Of a DNA stretch of 64,000 nucleotides, positions 1 to 9,242 are shown in pieces (the stretch's first letter is position 1; each line of letters opens with the position of its first letter). This stretch comes from DASUAS01 sp963756895 (GTDB lineage Bacteria; Actinomycetota; Acidimicrobiia; IMCC26256; DASPTH01): positions 496,001-560,000 of the forward strand of contig CAVWPI010000011.1 in NCBI GenBank assembly GCA_963756895.1, given 5' to 3'. The notes beneath the pieces are model-generated. The model saw nothing but the letters and a program-made list of their open reading frames with translations. It was not told the origin of the DNA and did no database searches. Made by a program: the position numbers and the translations under genes.

Positions 1-1
1 C

Positions 2-364
2 TTCACCAACAGCATCCGAGAAGATGGGCTGCTCGCATTGGCGCGCTCGGGTGTCATGTACACCCCGGGCGGTGCTGGCACCGCGCAGGAGATCTTCACC
101 GACTCCGCGCAGAACACCAACACGCTCTACGAGGTCCGCAGCCCCATGGTGTTCCTCGGTCGCCAGTTCCACGAGCGCGACGAGCCCGAACTCGTCACGC
201 TCGTCCGTCGACAGGCCGCGCGGTTCGGCTGGTCCGATCTGGTGACGGTGGTCGACGACATCGACGACGCGGTGGCGTTCGTCCTCGCGCACGATCCCGA
301 CCGTGACGGCGCCGAGCTCGACGACGTCGTGGCGACCCGCCGCCGGCGACCTGACCACCGGTGA
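2..364 (+). CDS. LOG-family Rossmann nucleotide-binding protein (C-terminal part)
   Basis: The gene enters from the left edge; the frame is open from base 2 and ends in TGA. The visible ~120 residues are the C-terminal half of a LOG-type Rossmann-fold protein. The motif GGAGTAQE, a form of the GGxGTxxE signature, starts near visible residue 22. Known family members are nucleoside 5'-monophosphate phosphoribohydrolases or uncharacterised nucleotide binders, and the tail alone does not say which. The stop overlaps the GTG of the next gene (GTGA), so the two are probably cotranscribed. Confidence 0.75.
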   Translation, partial: FTNSIREDGLLALARSGVMYTPGGAGTAQEIFTDSAQNTNTLYEVRSPMVFLGRQFHERDEPELVTLVRRQAARFGWSDLVTVVDDIDDAVAFVLAHDPDRDGAELDDVVATRRRRPDHR

Positions 365-1807
365 CGACCGCGCCGCTGCGCCTCGCCGCGTCGGCGAACG
401 CGCCTGCCGGCGCCTTCGACCGCGTCCGCGCGGACCTCGCCGTGCCCACCGGGTTCCCGGTCGAGGTCAGCGACGAGGCGGAGCGGGCGGCAACGAACGG
501 ACCGGTGCTCCCACCCGGGGTGCCTGCCGTCGCCGCGCCGCGACGCGCGCGACCTCGAACTGATCACCATCGATCCCGCCGGCAGTCGCGACCTCGACCA
601 GGCGTTCCACGCCGAACGACAGGAGGGCGGTTACCGCGTGCACTACGCGATCGCCGACGTGGCCGCCTTCGTCGTTCCCGATGGCGCCGTCGACCGTGAG
701 GCGTTCGTGCGCGGGGAGACCCTGTACCTGCCGGACGGCCGCGCGCCGCTCTACCCCGACGTGCTCGGGGAAGGTACCGCGAGCCTGCTGCCCACGGTCG
801 ATCGTCCCGCGTTGCTCTGGACCTTCGACCTCGACGGTGAGGCCAACCCCGTCGCGACCCGCTGCGAACGTGCGACCGTGTGCAGCCGCGCGGCGCGCTC
901 GTACGCCGAGGTGCAGGCCGAGCTCGACCGCGGCGACGCCGCGCCGTCGCTCACGCTGCTCCGCGAGCTCGGCGAGCATCTCCTCGATCGCGAGCGCGAC
1001 CGCGGGGGCGTGAGCATCGCGGCACCCGGTCAGGAGGTCGTGCGAGACGCCGCCGGTTCGTACTCGCTCGAGCTCGAGGCACCCCTCCCGGCGGAGACGT
1101 GGAACGCGCAGATCTCGTTGCTCACCGGGCGCGAAGCGGCGCGGCTCATGGTGGAGGGCGGTGTCGGGTTGGTGCGCACGCTGCCGCCGCCGGACCCGGG
1201 GATCGTCGCCCGTCTGCGTCGCACCGCCCGAGCCCTGGACATCGACTGGCCCGAGGGGATGCCGTACGCCGACGCCATTCGTGGACTGCGGCCGACGACC
1301 CGGGCCCGCGCCACGTTCTTGTTGCAGGCACTCCAGGCGCTGCGCGGCGCCGGGTATGCGGTCGTCACGCCCGACTCACCGCCGCTCGCGCACGCCGCGG
1401 TCGGGGCGCCGTACGCGCACGTCACTGCGCCGCTGCGGCGGCTGGCCGATCGCTTCGCGAACGAGGTGGTGCTCGGGATCGCGAACGGCTACCAACCACC
1501 GGCCTGGGCGGTCGACGCGCTTTCTCGTCTCGTCGACGTCATGCCGCGAGCCGATCGGCACGCGGGTGCGGTCGACCGCGCGTGCGTCGATGCGGTCGAG
1601 ACCGCGGTGCTCGCCGGCCACGTGGGTGACACGTTCCCCGCCTCCGTGGTCGACCGCCACCGACGCGGCGTGGTCGTGCTCCTCGCCGAGGTGCCCGTCG
1701 TCGCCACCGTGCCGGGAGACCGGGCGCTCGGCGACGCGGTGACGGTCAGGCTCGAGGCACTCGATCCGGTGGCGCGGACGTTGGCGTTCTCGCTGCTGCC
1801 TCGCTGA
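361..1807 (+). CDS. RNB-domain exoribonuclease (RNase II/R family), frameshifted
   Basis: This is a 3'-5' exoribonuclease of the RNase II/R superfamily. The N-terminal ~58 residues read in one frame from GTG 361. From about base 537 the protein continues one frame over (net +1) with the RNB hallmark TIDPAGSRDLDQAF, whose acidic residues bind the catalytic Mg. The domain then runs on through HYAIADVAAFV and the ALRGAGYAVVTP and HVTAPLRRLADR segments. At ~480 residues without obvious cold-shock or S1 domains it is a short actinobacterial RNB protein. The break is probably a sequence error, because both halves are well conserved. The 3' end overlaps the convergent phosphatase gene by about 60 bases. 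Confidence 0.8.
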
Positions 1808-2651
1808 CCCGCGTCGCCGCCTCGATCGGCACACCGAGGCGGAGCAGCCGCCCACCGAATGCGATCGAGCACAGTGCGAACCAGCCCCACCCGAGGGCGA
1901 GGCCGCCGATCACGTCGCTGAGCCAGTGCACGCCGAGCAGCACCCGCGACGCCGCCACCGCGATGGCGATGAACACGGCGACGCCCGCGAGCACCGACTG
2001 CACGTTGCGTGACCGGCCGCGCCCCAACACGAGCGCGAACGCGGCGAAACACGCGGCGGCGCCCGTCGTGTGGCCGCTCGGGAACGACGGTCCGAGCGTG
2101 TGGGCGATCGGGTTGGCGGTGGGCCGCACCCGGTCGAGGAGCTCCTTGACGCCGCTGCTCATCAGGGTCTGTCCGATCGTCACCGCGATCAGGAACACGG
2201 GGAGCCAGCGGCTGGGCCTTCGGATCATCTCCACCACGAACACGACTACGGAGAAGCCGACGATGACGCCGGTGCTGCCGAACGACGTGACGAAGTCGAG
2301 CATCCACTGCGAGAAGTCGGTGATGTGTTCCTCGCCCCACGGCGCGACCGAGCGGTCCACGCTGAGGAGATCGGAGTTGGAGCGCACGAGGAACGCGAGT
2401 ACGCCGAGGACGACGCCGCCGATGATCAACACGACGAGCGCGAGCACCAACAGGAGGCCGGTCTCCGTCTTCGGATCCAGGCGCGACGGCCACGCGAAGC
2501 GGCTGCGCTGTTCTTTCTGCTCAAGCTCGTGGGCGACCGCACTCGCAGCCCGCGGCGATGCCGGGTCGATGCCCGGATGACGTCGGACCACGACTGCGAA
2601 GAGGATCCCGAGCATCAGGGCGGGCCCGAGCAACACGAGGATGACGAGCAC
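1746..2651 (-). CDS. PAP2-family membrane phosphatase
   Basis: Membrane phosphatase of the type-2 phosphatidic acid phosphatase family, expected to dephosphorylate lipid phosphates or isoprenyl pyrophosphates at the outer membrane face. All three catalytic motifs are present: KELLDRVRP (KxxxxxxRP), FPSGHTTG (PSGH) and SRVLLGVHWLSD (SRxxxxxHxxxD). Hydrophobic helices surround them, with an N-terminal anchor and a charged linker (KTE, EQKEQR). I chose GTG 2651 because CTGGAG lies 6 bases upstream; GTG 2690 is an alternative giving 13 more residues. It is divergent from a second PAP2 gene and overlaps the RNB gene tail to tail. Confidence 0.82.
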   Translation of the reverse strand: MLVILVLLGPALMLGILFAVVVRRHPGIDPASPRAASAVAHELEQKEQRSRFAWPSRLDPKTETGLLLVLALVVLIIGGVVLGVLAFLVRSNSDLLSVDRSVAPWGEEHITDFSQWMLDFVTSFGSTGVIVGFSVVVFVVEMIRRPSRWLPVFLIAVTIGQTLMSSGVKELLDRVRPTANPIAHTLGPSFPSGHTTGAAACFAAFALVLGRGRSRNVQSVLAGVAVFIAIAVAASRVLLGVHWLSDVIGGLALGWGWFALCSIAFGGRLLRLGVPIEAATRVSEAAARTPTSAPPDRVPRA

Positions 2652-2730
2652 TGCGGTCTCCAGCGGACACGAGGACGTGACGTCGTTCACCGAATGTTTA
2701 CCGCTACGGGAAACGGTGAAACACCGGAGC

Positions 2731-3492
2731 GTGAACATCCGTGATGAACCCACCACGTCGGACAATCGCGTACATCCCGTCGTCGTCACTGCGGTGGTGG
2801 GCTTCCTCGGCTGGCTCGTGCTCGCCGCGCTCGCCATCGGCCTCGGTGCGCTCGTGACGCACTTCGTGGTCGGTCACAGCCTGGGGCACGGCGACCTCGA
2901 CGTGGCGCGGTGGTTCGCCGAGCGCCGCACCGACACCTGGAACTCACTCTCGAAGGTCGGTTCGTACTTCGGCGAGACGATCACCGTGTTCGCCGTGATC
3001 GCGATCGCGCTGGTCGTCCTCGGGATCAAGCGGGCATGGCCTCAGTTCGGGCTGTTGGCCATCGCGATGGCGTCCGAGGGCGGCGTGTACGTGACGGCCA
3101 CCTACGTCATCAGCCGCAACCGTCCCGCCGTGCCGCGGCTCGAAGACCTGATCGTTGCCGACAGCTACCCCTCGGGTCACACCGCCGCGGCGATGGCGCT
3201 GTACGGCTCGTTGTGTATCATCGTGTGGTCGCTCTCCCGGTCTCGCGTGTGGCGCGAGGTGTTCCTCGCGCTCACGATCGTCGGCCCCCTGATCGTCGCC
3301 ACGTCGCGTGTGTACCGCGGGATGCACAACGCGACCGACGTGATCTGCGGCCTGCTGATCGGTGCGGGCTGCATCACGGTCGGGTACGTCGCCGTCCGCG
3401 CGGGCCTCGCAGCCGCGCATCGGCAAAGGCTCGAGACGGACCCGGCTGCCACCGCGCCTTCGTTGCGGTTCACCCATGAGGTGCCCCGATGA
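2731..3492 (+). CDS. PAP2-family membrane phosphatase
   Basis: Second PAP2 phosphatase, transcribed away from the first. It carries PSGHTAAAM and SRVYRGMHNATD, the second and third catalytic motifs. The first motif is degenerate (ISRNRP without the leading lysine). About six hydrophobic segments are visible, the first starting 16 residues in (VVVTAVVGFLGWLVLAAL). GTG 2731 follows CCGGAG by a short spacer; GTG 2716 is possible. The stop overlaps the ATG of the lipid kinase (ATGA), which suggests coupled translation of a phosphatase and a kinase acting on related lipids. Confidence 0.82.
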   Translation: MNIRDEPTTSDNRVHPVVVTAVVGFLGWLVLAALAIGLGALVTHFVVGHSLGHGDLDVARWFAERRTDTWNSLSKVGSYFGETITVFAVIAIALVVLGIKRAWPQFGLLAIAMASEGGVYVTATYVISRNRPAVPRLEDLIVADSYPSGHTAAAMALYGSLCIIVWSLSRSRVWREVFLALTIVGPLIVATSRVYRGMHNATDVICGLLIGAGCITVGYVAVRAGLAAAHRQRLETDPAATAPSLRFTHEVPR

Positions 3493-4373
3493 CCTCGATC
3501 GCAGTGGTCGCCCATGCCCGCAAGAAGCTCGGCGGGGGGCTGGTCGAGTTGCGGCGGGTGCTCGCGGACGCCGGTATCGAAGATCCGGCGTGGTTCGAGG
3601 TCCCCAAGAGCAAGTTCGCGCCCGAATGCGTCCGAGAGGCGATCGAGGGCGGTGCCGAGCTGATCTTCGTCTGGGGTGGCGACGGCATCGTGCAACGCTG
3701 CATCGACGCGGTCGGTGACGCGCCCGTCGTGCTCGCCATCCTCCCCGCCGGTACCGGCAACCTCCTGGCCCGCAACCTCGAGATCCCGATCGACGTCGCG
3801 CAGGCCGTCGACGTGGGGTTGCACGGTGCCCACCGGACGATCGACGTCGGACGCGTGAACGGCGAACGGTTCGCGGTGATGGCAGGCACCGGGCTCGACG
3901 CCCTCATGATCCGCGACGCCGGCCGATCGATGAAGGACCGCTTCGGGCGCGCCGCCTATGTGTGGACCGGCGCCAAGAACCTCAAGATGCCGCCGTTCCG
4001 GGCCCGCATCGAGGTGGACGGGACCCCGTGGTTCGACGGGAAGGCCGGATGCATCCTCGTCGGGAACGTCGGCAAGGTCCTCGGCGGGATCGAAGCCTTC
4101 GATGACGTCGATCCCGAGGACGGGCTCCTCGAGCTCGGCGTGGTCACGGCCAAAGGCATCACCCAGTGGACGCGCACGTTGGTGCGCACCGCGGTCGGGA
4201 GCGCCGACCGCTCGAAGTTCGTGCAGACGACGAAGGCCAAGAAGATCAAGATCAAGCTCGATCGCAAGATGCCCTACGAGCTCGACGGCGGCGACGAGAA
4301 GCCGGTCGACCGGCTCAAGATCAGGGTCGAGCCGGCGGCAGTCACGATCTGTGTCCCGGAGGAGGCCGCATGA
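3489..4373 (+). CDS. Diacylglycerol kinase catalytic-domain lipid kinase
   Basis: Soluble lipid kinase of the YegS/DgkB type, expected to phosphorylate diacylglycerol or a related lipid using ATP. The nucleotide-binding loop is GGDGIVQR at residues 63-70 (GGDGT variant with Ile), followed by the ILPAGTGNLLARNL motif near residue 85. The C-terminal half is the usual beta-rich domain with ELDGGDEKP. Length, 294 residues, is normal for the family. It lies between a PAP2 phosphatase and a YihY membrane protein with 4-base overlaps on both sides, which supports a phospholipid-metabolism operon. Confidence 0.87.
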   Translation: MTSIAVVAHARKKLGGGLVELRRVLADAGIEDPAWFEVPKSKFAPECVREAIEGGAELIFVWGGDGIVQRCIDAVGDAPVVLAILPAGTGNLLARNLEIPIDVAQAVDVGLHGAHRTIDVGRVNGERFAVMAGTGLDALMIRDAGRSMKDRFGRAAYVWTGAKNLKMPPFRARIEVDGTPWFDGKAGCILVGNVGKVLGGIEAFDDVDPEDGLLELGVVTAKGITQWTRTLVRTAVGSADRSKFVQTTKAKKIKIKLDRKMPYELDGGDEKPVDRLKIRVEPAAVTICVPEEAA

Positions 4374-5338
4374 GCGCAGCACGGTTCGTACCCGAGACCT
4401 GGGAGCTCACGGGCGACGACGCGCGCAGGACGCTGCGCGACACCGGACGGATGAAGCTGGTGAGAGACGCCTTCGTGCGCTTCCGCGCGTCCGACGGGTT
4501 CAGTCACCGCGCGTTCGTTGGCGTTCGTCACCTCGCTTCTGCTGGTGCAAGGCGTCATCCTGCTCGTCGGTCTGGCCGCGTCGCTGGGTGACACCGATGT
4601 GAGTGACAGCATCGTCCGCGCCATCCGTGAAGCGGTGCCGGGTCCTGCCGGGAAGGCACTCACCGATGCGGTCTTCCATGCCTACGTGACCGGTGCCTCC
4701 GGTCAGGACCTCGTGCTGGTCGTCATCGGGATCACGACCGTCATCACCGGTACCACCCTCATGGGTCAGATGGAACGGGCGTTGAACCGGCAGTACGGCA
4801 TCGAGCAGGACCGACCTACCTTCAAGAAGTACGGGCGTGCGCTCGTGCTCGCGTTCACCGCGGGCGTGTTGTCGACGGCCGCGTTCGCGATGTTCGCGCT
4901 GGGGCACGGCATCGGCCAGAGCCTCCACGACCACACCGTCACGCAGATCTGGAACATCGTCCGCTGGCCCATCGCCTTGGTCCTGATGATGTCGGCGATC
5001 GCGTTGCTGTTCCGGTGGTCGCCAAACCGTCATCAGCCCGCGTGGTCCTGGTTGGCGTTCGGGTCGACGGTGTCGGTGCTTCTGTGGTCACTCGCGACGC
5101 TGAGTCTCGGGTTCTTCTTCCAGGCCAGCACGACGTTCAGCACCACGTACGGTCCGCTCGCAGGGATGATCGCGATCCTGCTGTGGTCGCTGCTGTCGTC
5201 GATCGCGATCCTGTTCGGGGCCGCGATCGCGGTGCAGCTCGAAGCGGTGCGCGCCGGCGCGCGCCCGCGCCGAAGGACGAACGCAAGACGGAGTTGGGCT
5301 CCGGGCAGGGTTCACCGGCCCTCGCCGGTACCGCCTGA
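4370..5338 (+). CDS. YihY/BrkB-family membrane protein, frameshifted
   Basis: Integral membrane protein of the YihY/virulence factor BrkB family (once called RNase BN), with about six transmembrane segments. The ATG at 4370 overlaps the kinase stop. The N-terminal ~45 residues are in one frame, and the main body (AFVTSLLLVQGVILLVGLAAS onward) is one frame over from about 4510. A second shift near 5255 leads into the tail PKDERKTELGS and the stop at 5338. The family has no settled biochemical function. The two breaks look like single-base sequence errors because all pieces match the family in order. Confidence 0.72.
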
Positions 5339-5340
5339 CG

Positions 5341-6946
5341 ATGCCGCTGCAGCGACTGGTTCCTCACCGCGCCGGAGCGCGGCAACCAGGCCACCGAGCT
5401 CGATCGGCGTCGCGCCGACGGCGCCGCGTGGACCGAGGGCAACTCGGGCACGGTCCTCGTCGACGGGGCCGACTACTTCGCCCGGTTGCACGAGGTGCTG
5501 CGGCGAGTGCAGACGCGGGTGACTGGGTGTTGTTCACCGACTGGCAGGGCGATCCCGACGAGCTGCTCGACGGTCCCGGAACCGAGGTCGGCGAGGTGCT
5601 GGCCGGAGCTCGCGGTCGCGGGCGTGAACGTGCGCGGGTTGCTGTGGCGATCGCATCCGGAGGCGATGAACTTCGGTGAGGGGAAGAACCTCTCGTTCTC
5701 GCGTGCGATCAACCAAGCCGGCGGTCAGGTCCTCCTCGACCACCGGGTGCGCCGGGGCGGGAGTCACCACCAGAAGCTGGTGGTCACGCAGCACGCGAAT
5801 CCCGCCCGTGACGTTGCGTTCGTCGGTGGCATCGACCTCTGTCACGGGCGCCGTGACGACCACCACCACCTCGGCGATCCCCAAGTGGTCGAGCTCGACG
5901 ACGAGCACTACGGCGAGCAACCACCCTGGCACGACCTGCAGCTCGAGCTGCGCGGTCCCGCCGTCGACGACCTGGCCTTCTCGTTCGCCGAGCGCTGGCG
6001 CGATCCCAACCCGCTCGACTCCCGCAACCCCGTGCGCTCGGTGCTGCACCGGGTGGCGGCGCACCCCGATGTTCCAGGCGCGCTCCCGCCGTCGCGCCCA
6101 GCGCCGCCCGACGGCCCGCTCGCGGTGCAGGTGCTGCGCACGTACCCCGCTCGCCGGCGTGCGTACCCGTTCGCGCCCCAAGGCGAACGCAGCATCGCCC
6201 GTGCGTACCTCAAGGCGTTCGCGCGCGCCCGTCGCCTCGTGTTCCTCGAGGACCAGTACCTCTGGTCGCTGGCCGCGACCGAGGCGTTGCGCGACGCGCT
6301 CGCGCACAACCCCGAGCTCCACATCGCGGTCGTGATCCCACGATTCCCCGACCCTGACGGCGCGATCGCGGGGGAAGCGAGTCGCATCGGTCGCGAACGT
6401 GTGCTCGACGCGTTACACGCGGTCGGACACGATCGCGTCGCGGTGTACGACCTGGAGAACCGGGAGGGCACGCCGATCTACGTGCACTCCAAGATCTGCA
6501 TCGTCGACGACGTGTGGATGGCGGTGGGCTCCGACAACCTCAACCGGCGCTCCTGGACCCACGACTCGGAGCTGTCGTGTGCGGTGATCGACAACCGGCG
6601 CGACGGACGTGCTCCGGCCGATCCTGCGGGGCTCGGCGACGGTGCGCGCGTGCTCGCGCGCGAGACCCGGGTGCGGTTGGCGGCGGAGCACCTCGGCAGG
6701 GCGTCCGACGACATCGCCGACCTCGTTGACCCTGCATCGTGGTTCGAAGCCCTGCGCAAGGGCGCCGACGCGCTCGACGCCTGGCACCGTCTCGGAACGG
6801 CCGTCGAACGCCCGCCCGGCCATCTGCGCGAGCACCCTTTCGAACGCGTCCGCGGCACCCGGCGCTGGGGCCGTGGCCTCGCCCACGCCGTCCTGCTCGA
6901 CCCCGACGGCCGCCCCCGTGACCTCCGCCGCCGCAACGAGTTCTGA
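5341..6946 (+). CDS. Phospholipase D-family protein, frameshifted
   Basis: Phospholipase D-like phosphodiesterase with two HKD sites: GSHHQKLVVTQHAN (first, with the HHQK form) and IYVHSKICIVDDVWMAVGSDN (second, canonical HxK and downstream GSxN). Expected substrates are phospholipids, in keeping with the lipid genes upstream. The start ATG 5341 lies 2 bases after the YihY stop. The N-terminal region DWFLTAPERGNQATELD, then GDWVLFTDWQGDPDELLD, then the main body occupy different frames, with shifts near 5351, 5510 and 5605. From about 5610 to the stop the gene is intact. Confidence 0.75.
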
Positions 6947-6970
6947 CGTCCCAGAACGGTTGGTGGGTCA
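6944..6970. terminator. Candidate bidirectional terminator between convergent genes
   Basis: The 21-base gap between the PLD stop and the HAD stop can fold: TGAC(gt)CCCA pairs with TGGGTCA around a GC-containing loop. The outer bases are the two stop codons themselves. There is no T tract, so this is tentative. Confidence 0.3.
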
Positions 6971-7603
6971 GGAGACCAGGGAGAGGAGCTCGTCGAGCGC
7001 GGGGGCGGGGTCCTCGCCGACGAGGATGGCGTGCATGCCAATGGCGCCCGCGGCGTCGACGTTGCCGGGGAAGTCGTCGAGGAAGATGGCGCGGGTCGGA
7101 TCGGCGACGCCCACCCGGTCGAGGGCGGTGCGGAAGATCGTGGGGTCGGGCTTGCGCACACCCTCTTCGCACGAGTCGACGACGGCGTCGAACAGCTCGT
7201 CGAGGGGGAACTGGCCGCGCCACGCGTCGCCGTACTCACGGATGTTGTTGGTGACGATCGCCGTGCGCAGACCCTTCGCCCGCACCATGCGGACCGCCTC
7301 CACCACGAGGCCGCGATCGATCTCGTCGGTCACCATCATCGAGAACATCTCGCCGGTGTCGAACCGGAACCCGGCTGCTTCGGCTGCGGCCTTGATCTGT
7401 GTGAGCGCATCGACGAACGAGATCTCACCGCGCTCGAGCTGATGCCACGCGTGATCGGTGTCGGAGTCGTACGCACCGAACACGATCGCCACCATGCGCG
7501 CGGGATCGACGTCCTGCGAGCGGGCGTACACGTGCGCGGCGGCGAACGGTGACGCGGTGAAGATGCCCCCGTAGTCCCAGAGGACGGCGTCGAATTCGCT
7601 CAT
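6968..7603 (-). CDS. HAD-superfamily hydrolase
   Basis: Haloacid dehalogenase-type hydrolase of about 211 residues. Motif I is DAVLWDYGGIF near the N-terminus, with the nucleophile-position Asp followed by Y-G-G rather than the usual DxDGT. Motif II is the Ser/Thr in TAIVTNN. Motif III/IV is KPDPTIF plus FLDDFPGNVDAA. The arrangement resembles epoxide-hydrolase-N/phosphatase-like HADs. Its ATG overlaps the stop of the upstream SDR (ATGA on the minus strand), so it is the second gene of that operon. The substrate is not predictable. Confidence 0.8.
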   Translation of the reverse strand: MSEFDAVLWDYGGIFTASPFAAAHVYARSQDVDPARMVAIVFGAYDSDTDHAWHQLERGEISFVDALTQIKAAAEAAGFRFDTGEMFSMMVTDEIDRGLVVEAVRMVRAKGLRTAIVTNNIREYGDAWRGQFPLDELFDAVVDSCEEGVRKPDPTIFRTALDRVGVADPTRAIFLDDFPGNVDAAGAIGMHAILVGEDPAPALDELLSLVS

Positions 7604-8547
7604 CCGGGGTGTTGCGCGGCGACGCGCGCGTACGCAGCCTGGATCTCGGCGCCGAGGTGATCGGTCTGGTACCGCACTTCGTCCATCATGTCCGACGGGA
7701 TCTCCCAGCCCTCGATCGAGAGCAGCGCGTCGGCCTGGGCTGCGAAGCTCTCGGGCGTGTCGCCGTGCACTCCCGGGCACTCGGCCAGGAACACCCGTGC
7801 GGCCCGGTCCGCGCCCACCGAGAAGGTCTCACCGGTGATCCCGGTGCTCTCGTGGGCCAGGAAGGCGACGAACGGCGCCACCTTGTCGGGCGGGAAGTAG
7901 GTCTCGAGGAAGCTGCGGAACCCGTCGTCGTCGGGGAGCTGCGCGGTCATGCGGGTGAACGCCGAGGGCATCACCGAGTTGGCGTTGATGCCGGAGTACC
8001 GGCCTTCGGCGGCGAGGGCGCGGGTGAGGCCGAAGATCCCGGCCTTGCTCGACACGTACGGACTGGTGAACGGCGTGCCGAACACGGACGCCGACGACAT
8101 GCTGACGACGCGGCCCGCGCCCGACGCCTTGAGGTGGGGCCACGCGGCACGACTCACCCGCACGGCGCCGCCGTAGTGCGTGTCGACGAGCAGGTCGAAG
8201 TACTCGGCCGGCATCTCGTCGAAGGGCCCGCCGCCGGAGATGCCGGCGTTGTTCACGACGATGTCGACGCGGCCGAACTCGTCGAGCGCGTGTTCCACGA
8301 TCACCGCGGCACCGTCGCCGATGACGCTGTTGCGGTCGGCGACCGCGATTCCACCGTCGGAGCGGATCTCCTCGGCCGCGTCGTCGGCTGCGGTCTCGGC
8401 CGTGGCGACGCCGTGGGTCGCGACCCCGGGGTCGTTCACCAGCACCTGACACCCGCGCGCCGCCAGCAGGCGGGCGTACGCCTGTCCCAGTCCGCGACCG
8501 CCTCCGGTCACGATCGCCACCTTGCCCTCGAAGCGCAGCTCGGTCAT
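7600..8547 (-). CDS. SDR-family oxidoreductase
   Basis: Short-chain dehydrogenase/reductase of about 315 residues, longer than the usual 250. It has an N-terminal NAD(P) site GGGRGLGQAYA, the NNAGIS motif, a catalytic Ser in SMSSASVFG and Tyr-Lys in YVSSKAG. The C-terminal extension (FAAQADALLSIEGWEIPSDMM) resembles the tail of hydroxyacyl-CoA-type SDRs. The start follows a strong GAGGGGGAG ribosome site. It faces a TetR-type regulator across a perfect palindrome, so it is a likely target of that regulator. Confidence 0.85.
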   Translation of the reverse strand: MTELRFEGKVAIVTGGGRGLGQAYARLLAARGCQVLVNDPGVATHGVATAETAADDAAEEIRSDGGIAVADRNSVIGDGAAVIVEHALDEFGRVDIVVNNAGISGGGPFDEMPAEYFDLLVDTHYGGAVRVSRAAWPHLKASGAGRVVSMSSASVFGTPFTSPYVSSKAGIFGLTRALAAEGRYSGINANSVMPSAFTRMTAQLPDDDGFRSFLETYFPPDKVAPFVAFLAHESTGITGETFSVGADRAARVFLAECPGVHGDTPESFAAQADALLSIEGWEIPSDMMDEVRYQTDHLGAEIQAAYARVAAQHPG

Positions 8548-8566
8548 GTGTCCGCTCCCCCTCAGA

Positions 8567-8583
8567 TTCAAACAGTGTTTGAA
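8567..8583. promoter_or_regulatory. Perfect 17-bp palindrome, probable TetR operator
   Basis: TTCAAACA-g-TGTTTGAA: perfect 8-base arms around one base, in the 68-bp gap between the divergent SDR and TetR genes. It sits 20 bases upstream of the TetR -10 element. The position and symmetry fit autoregulation by the TetR protein with control of both transcription units. Confidence 0.75.
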
Positions 8584-8602
8584 CACTCCCACGAGTCGTG
8601 GT

Positions 8603-8608
8603 TAGGGT
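8603..8608 (+). promoter_or_regulatory. -10 element for a leaderless TetR transcript
   Basis: TAGGGT preceded by GT, ending 7 bases before ATG 8616. This spacing places the transcription start on the start codon. The same octamer and spacing precede the MarR gene at 28946. Confidence 0.55.
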
Positions 8609-8615
8609 GCAACCG

Positions 8616-9242
8616 ATGACCGCGGCGACGTCCACATCGGGCACCAAGGCGCAGCTGCTCGACGTGGCCGAGCAGCTCTTCCTGCGCAGTGGCCTCGGCG
8701 TCTCGGTCCGCGACATCACCGACGCCGCCGGCCACAACGGCGCCGCCATCCACTACCACTTCGGTTCGCGCGACGCGTTGGTGGGGGCCGTCATCGCCCG
8801 GCGAGCCAACGACCTCGCCGCCCGGCGCCGCGTCGCCCTCCAGGCGCTGCGCGAGGCGTCCATGCCGCCGACCATCCGCGACGTCGTCGCCGGACTCGTC
8901 GGCGCCTACGTCGGGATGGTGGAGACCGAGGGACCCGACGCCCAGCGCTGGGTGGATCTCATGCACGCGCTCTGGCTGGACCGGTCGCCCGCGCTCGCGT
9001 TCATGAGTGAGCACGCAGGAGACGAACGTGACTGGGCGCGGCTCGCGCACGCGGCGTTGCCCCACCTGTCCGACGAGGTCTTCGCGGCCCGATTCTCGCT
9101 CGCGATCGAGACGATCATCGTGGGACTGCGCACACCGACGTGCGCGCCCGGTGCTGACGCGGTGCACCTTCCCGCACCCCTCGGCGCCCGTGCTGCCATC
9201 CTGGTCGACTTCGTCGCTGCCGGACTACAGGGAGACAGCTGA
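8616..9242 (+). CDS. TetR/AcrR-family transcriptional regulator
   Basis: TetR-type repressor of about 208 residues. The N-terminal helix-turn-helix spans roughly residues 10-55 (AQLLDVAEQLF, VSVRDITDAAG, AAIHYHFGSRDALV), ending with the typical HYHFGSRDAL. The C-terminal ligand domain has no recognisable signature. ATG 8616 is chosen over GTG 8598 because a TAGGGT -10 element sits 7 bases upstream. The stop overlaps the crotonase ATG (TGATG). The operon with a crotonase and SDRs suggests an acyl-CoA ligand. Confidence 0.88.
   Translation: MTAATSTSGTKAQLLDVAEQLFLRSGLGVSVRDITDAAGHNGAAIHYHFGSRDALVGAVIARRANDLAARRRVALQALREASMPPTIRDVVAGLVGAYVGMVETEGPDAQRWVDLMHALWLDRSPALAFMSEHAGDERDWARLAHAALPHLSDEVFAARFSLAIETIIVGLRTPTCAPGADAVHLPAPLGARAAILVDFVAAGLQGDS

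Noticed and set aside
1489..2493. Long minus-strand open frame over the RNB and PAP2 genes
   Set aside because: Arg/Pro-rich shadow of the real genes in a GC-rich genome; no domain and wrong composition.
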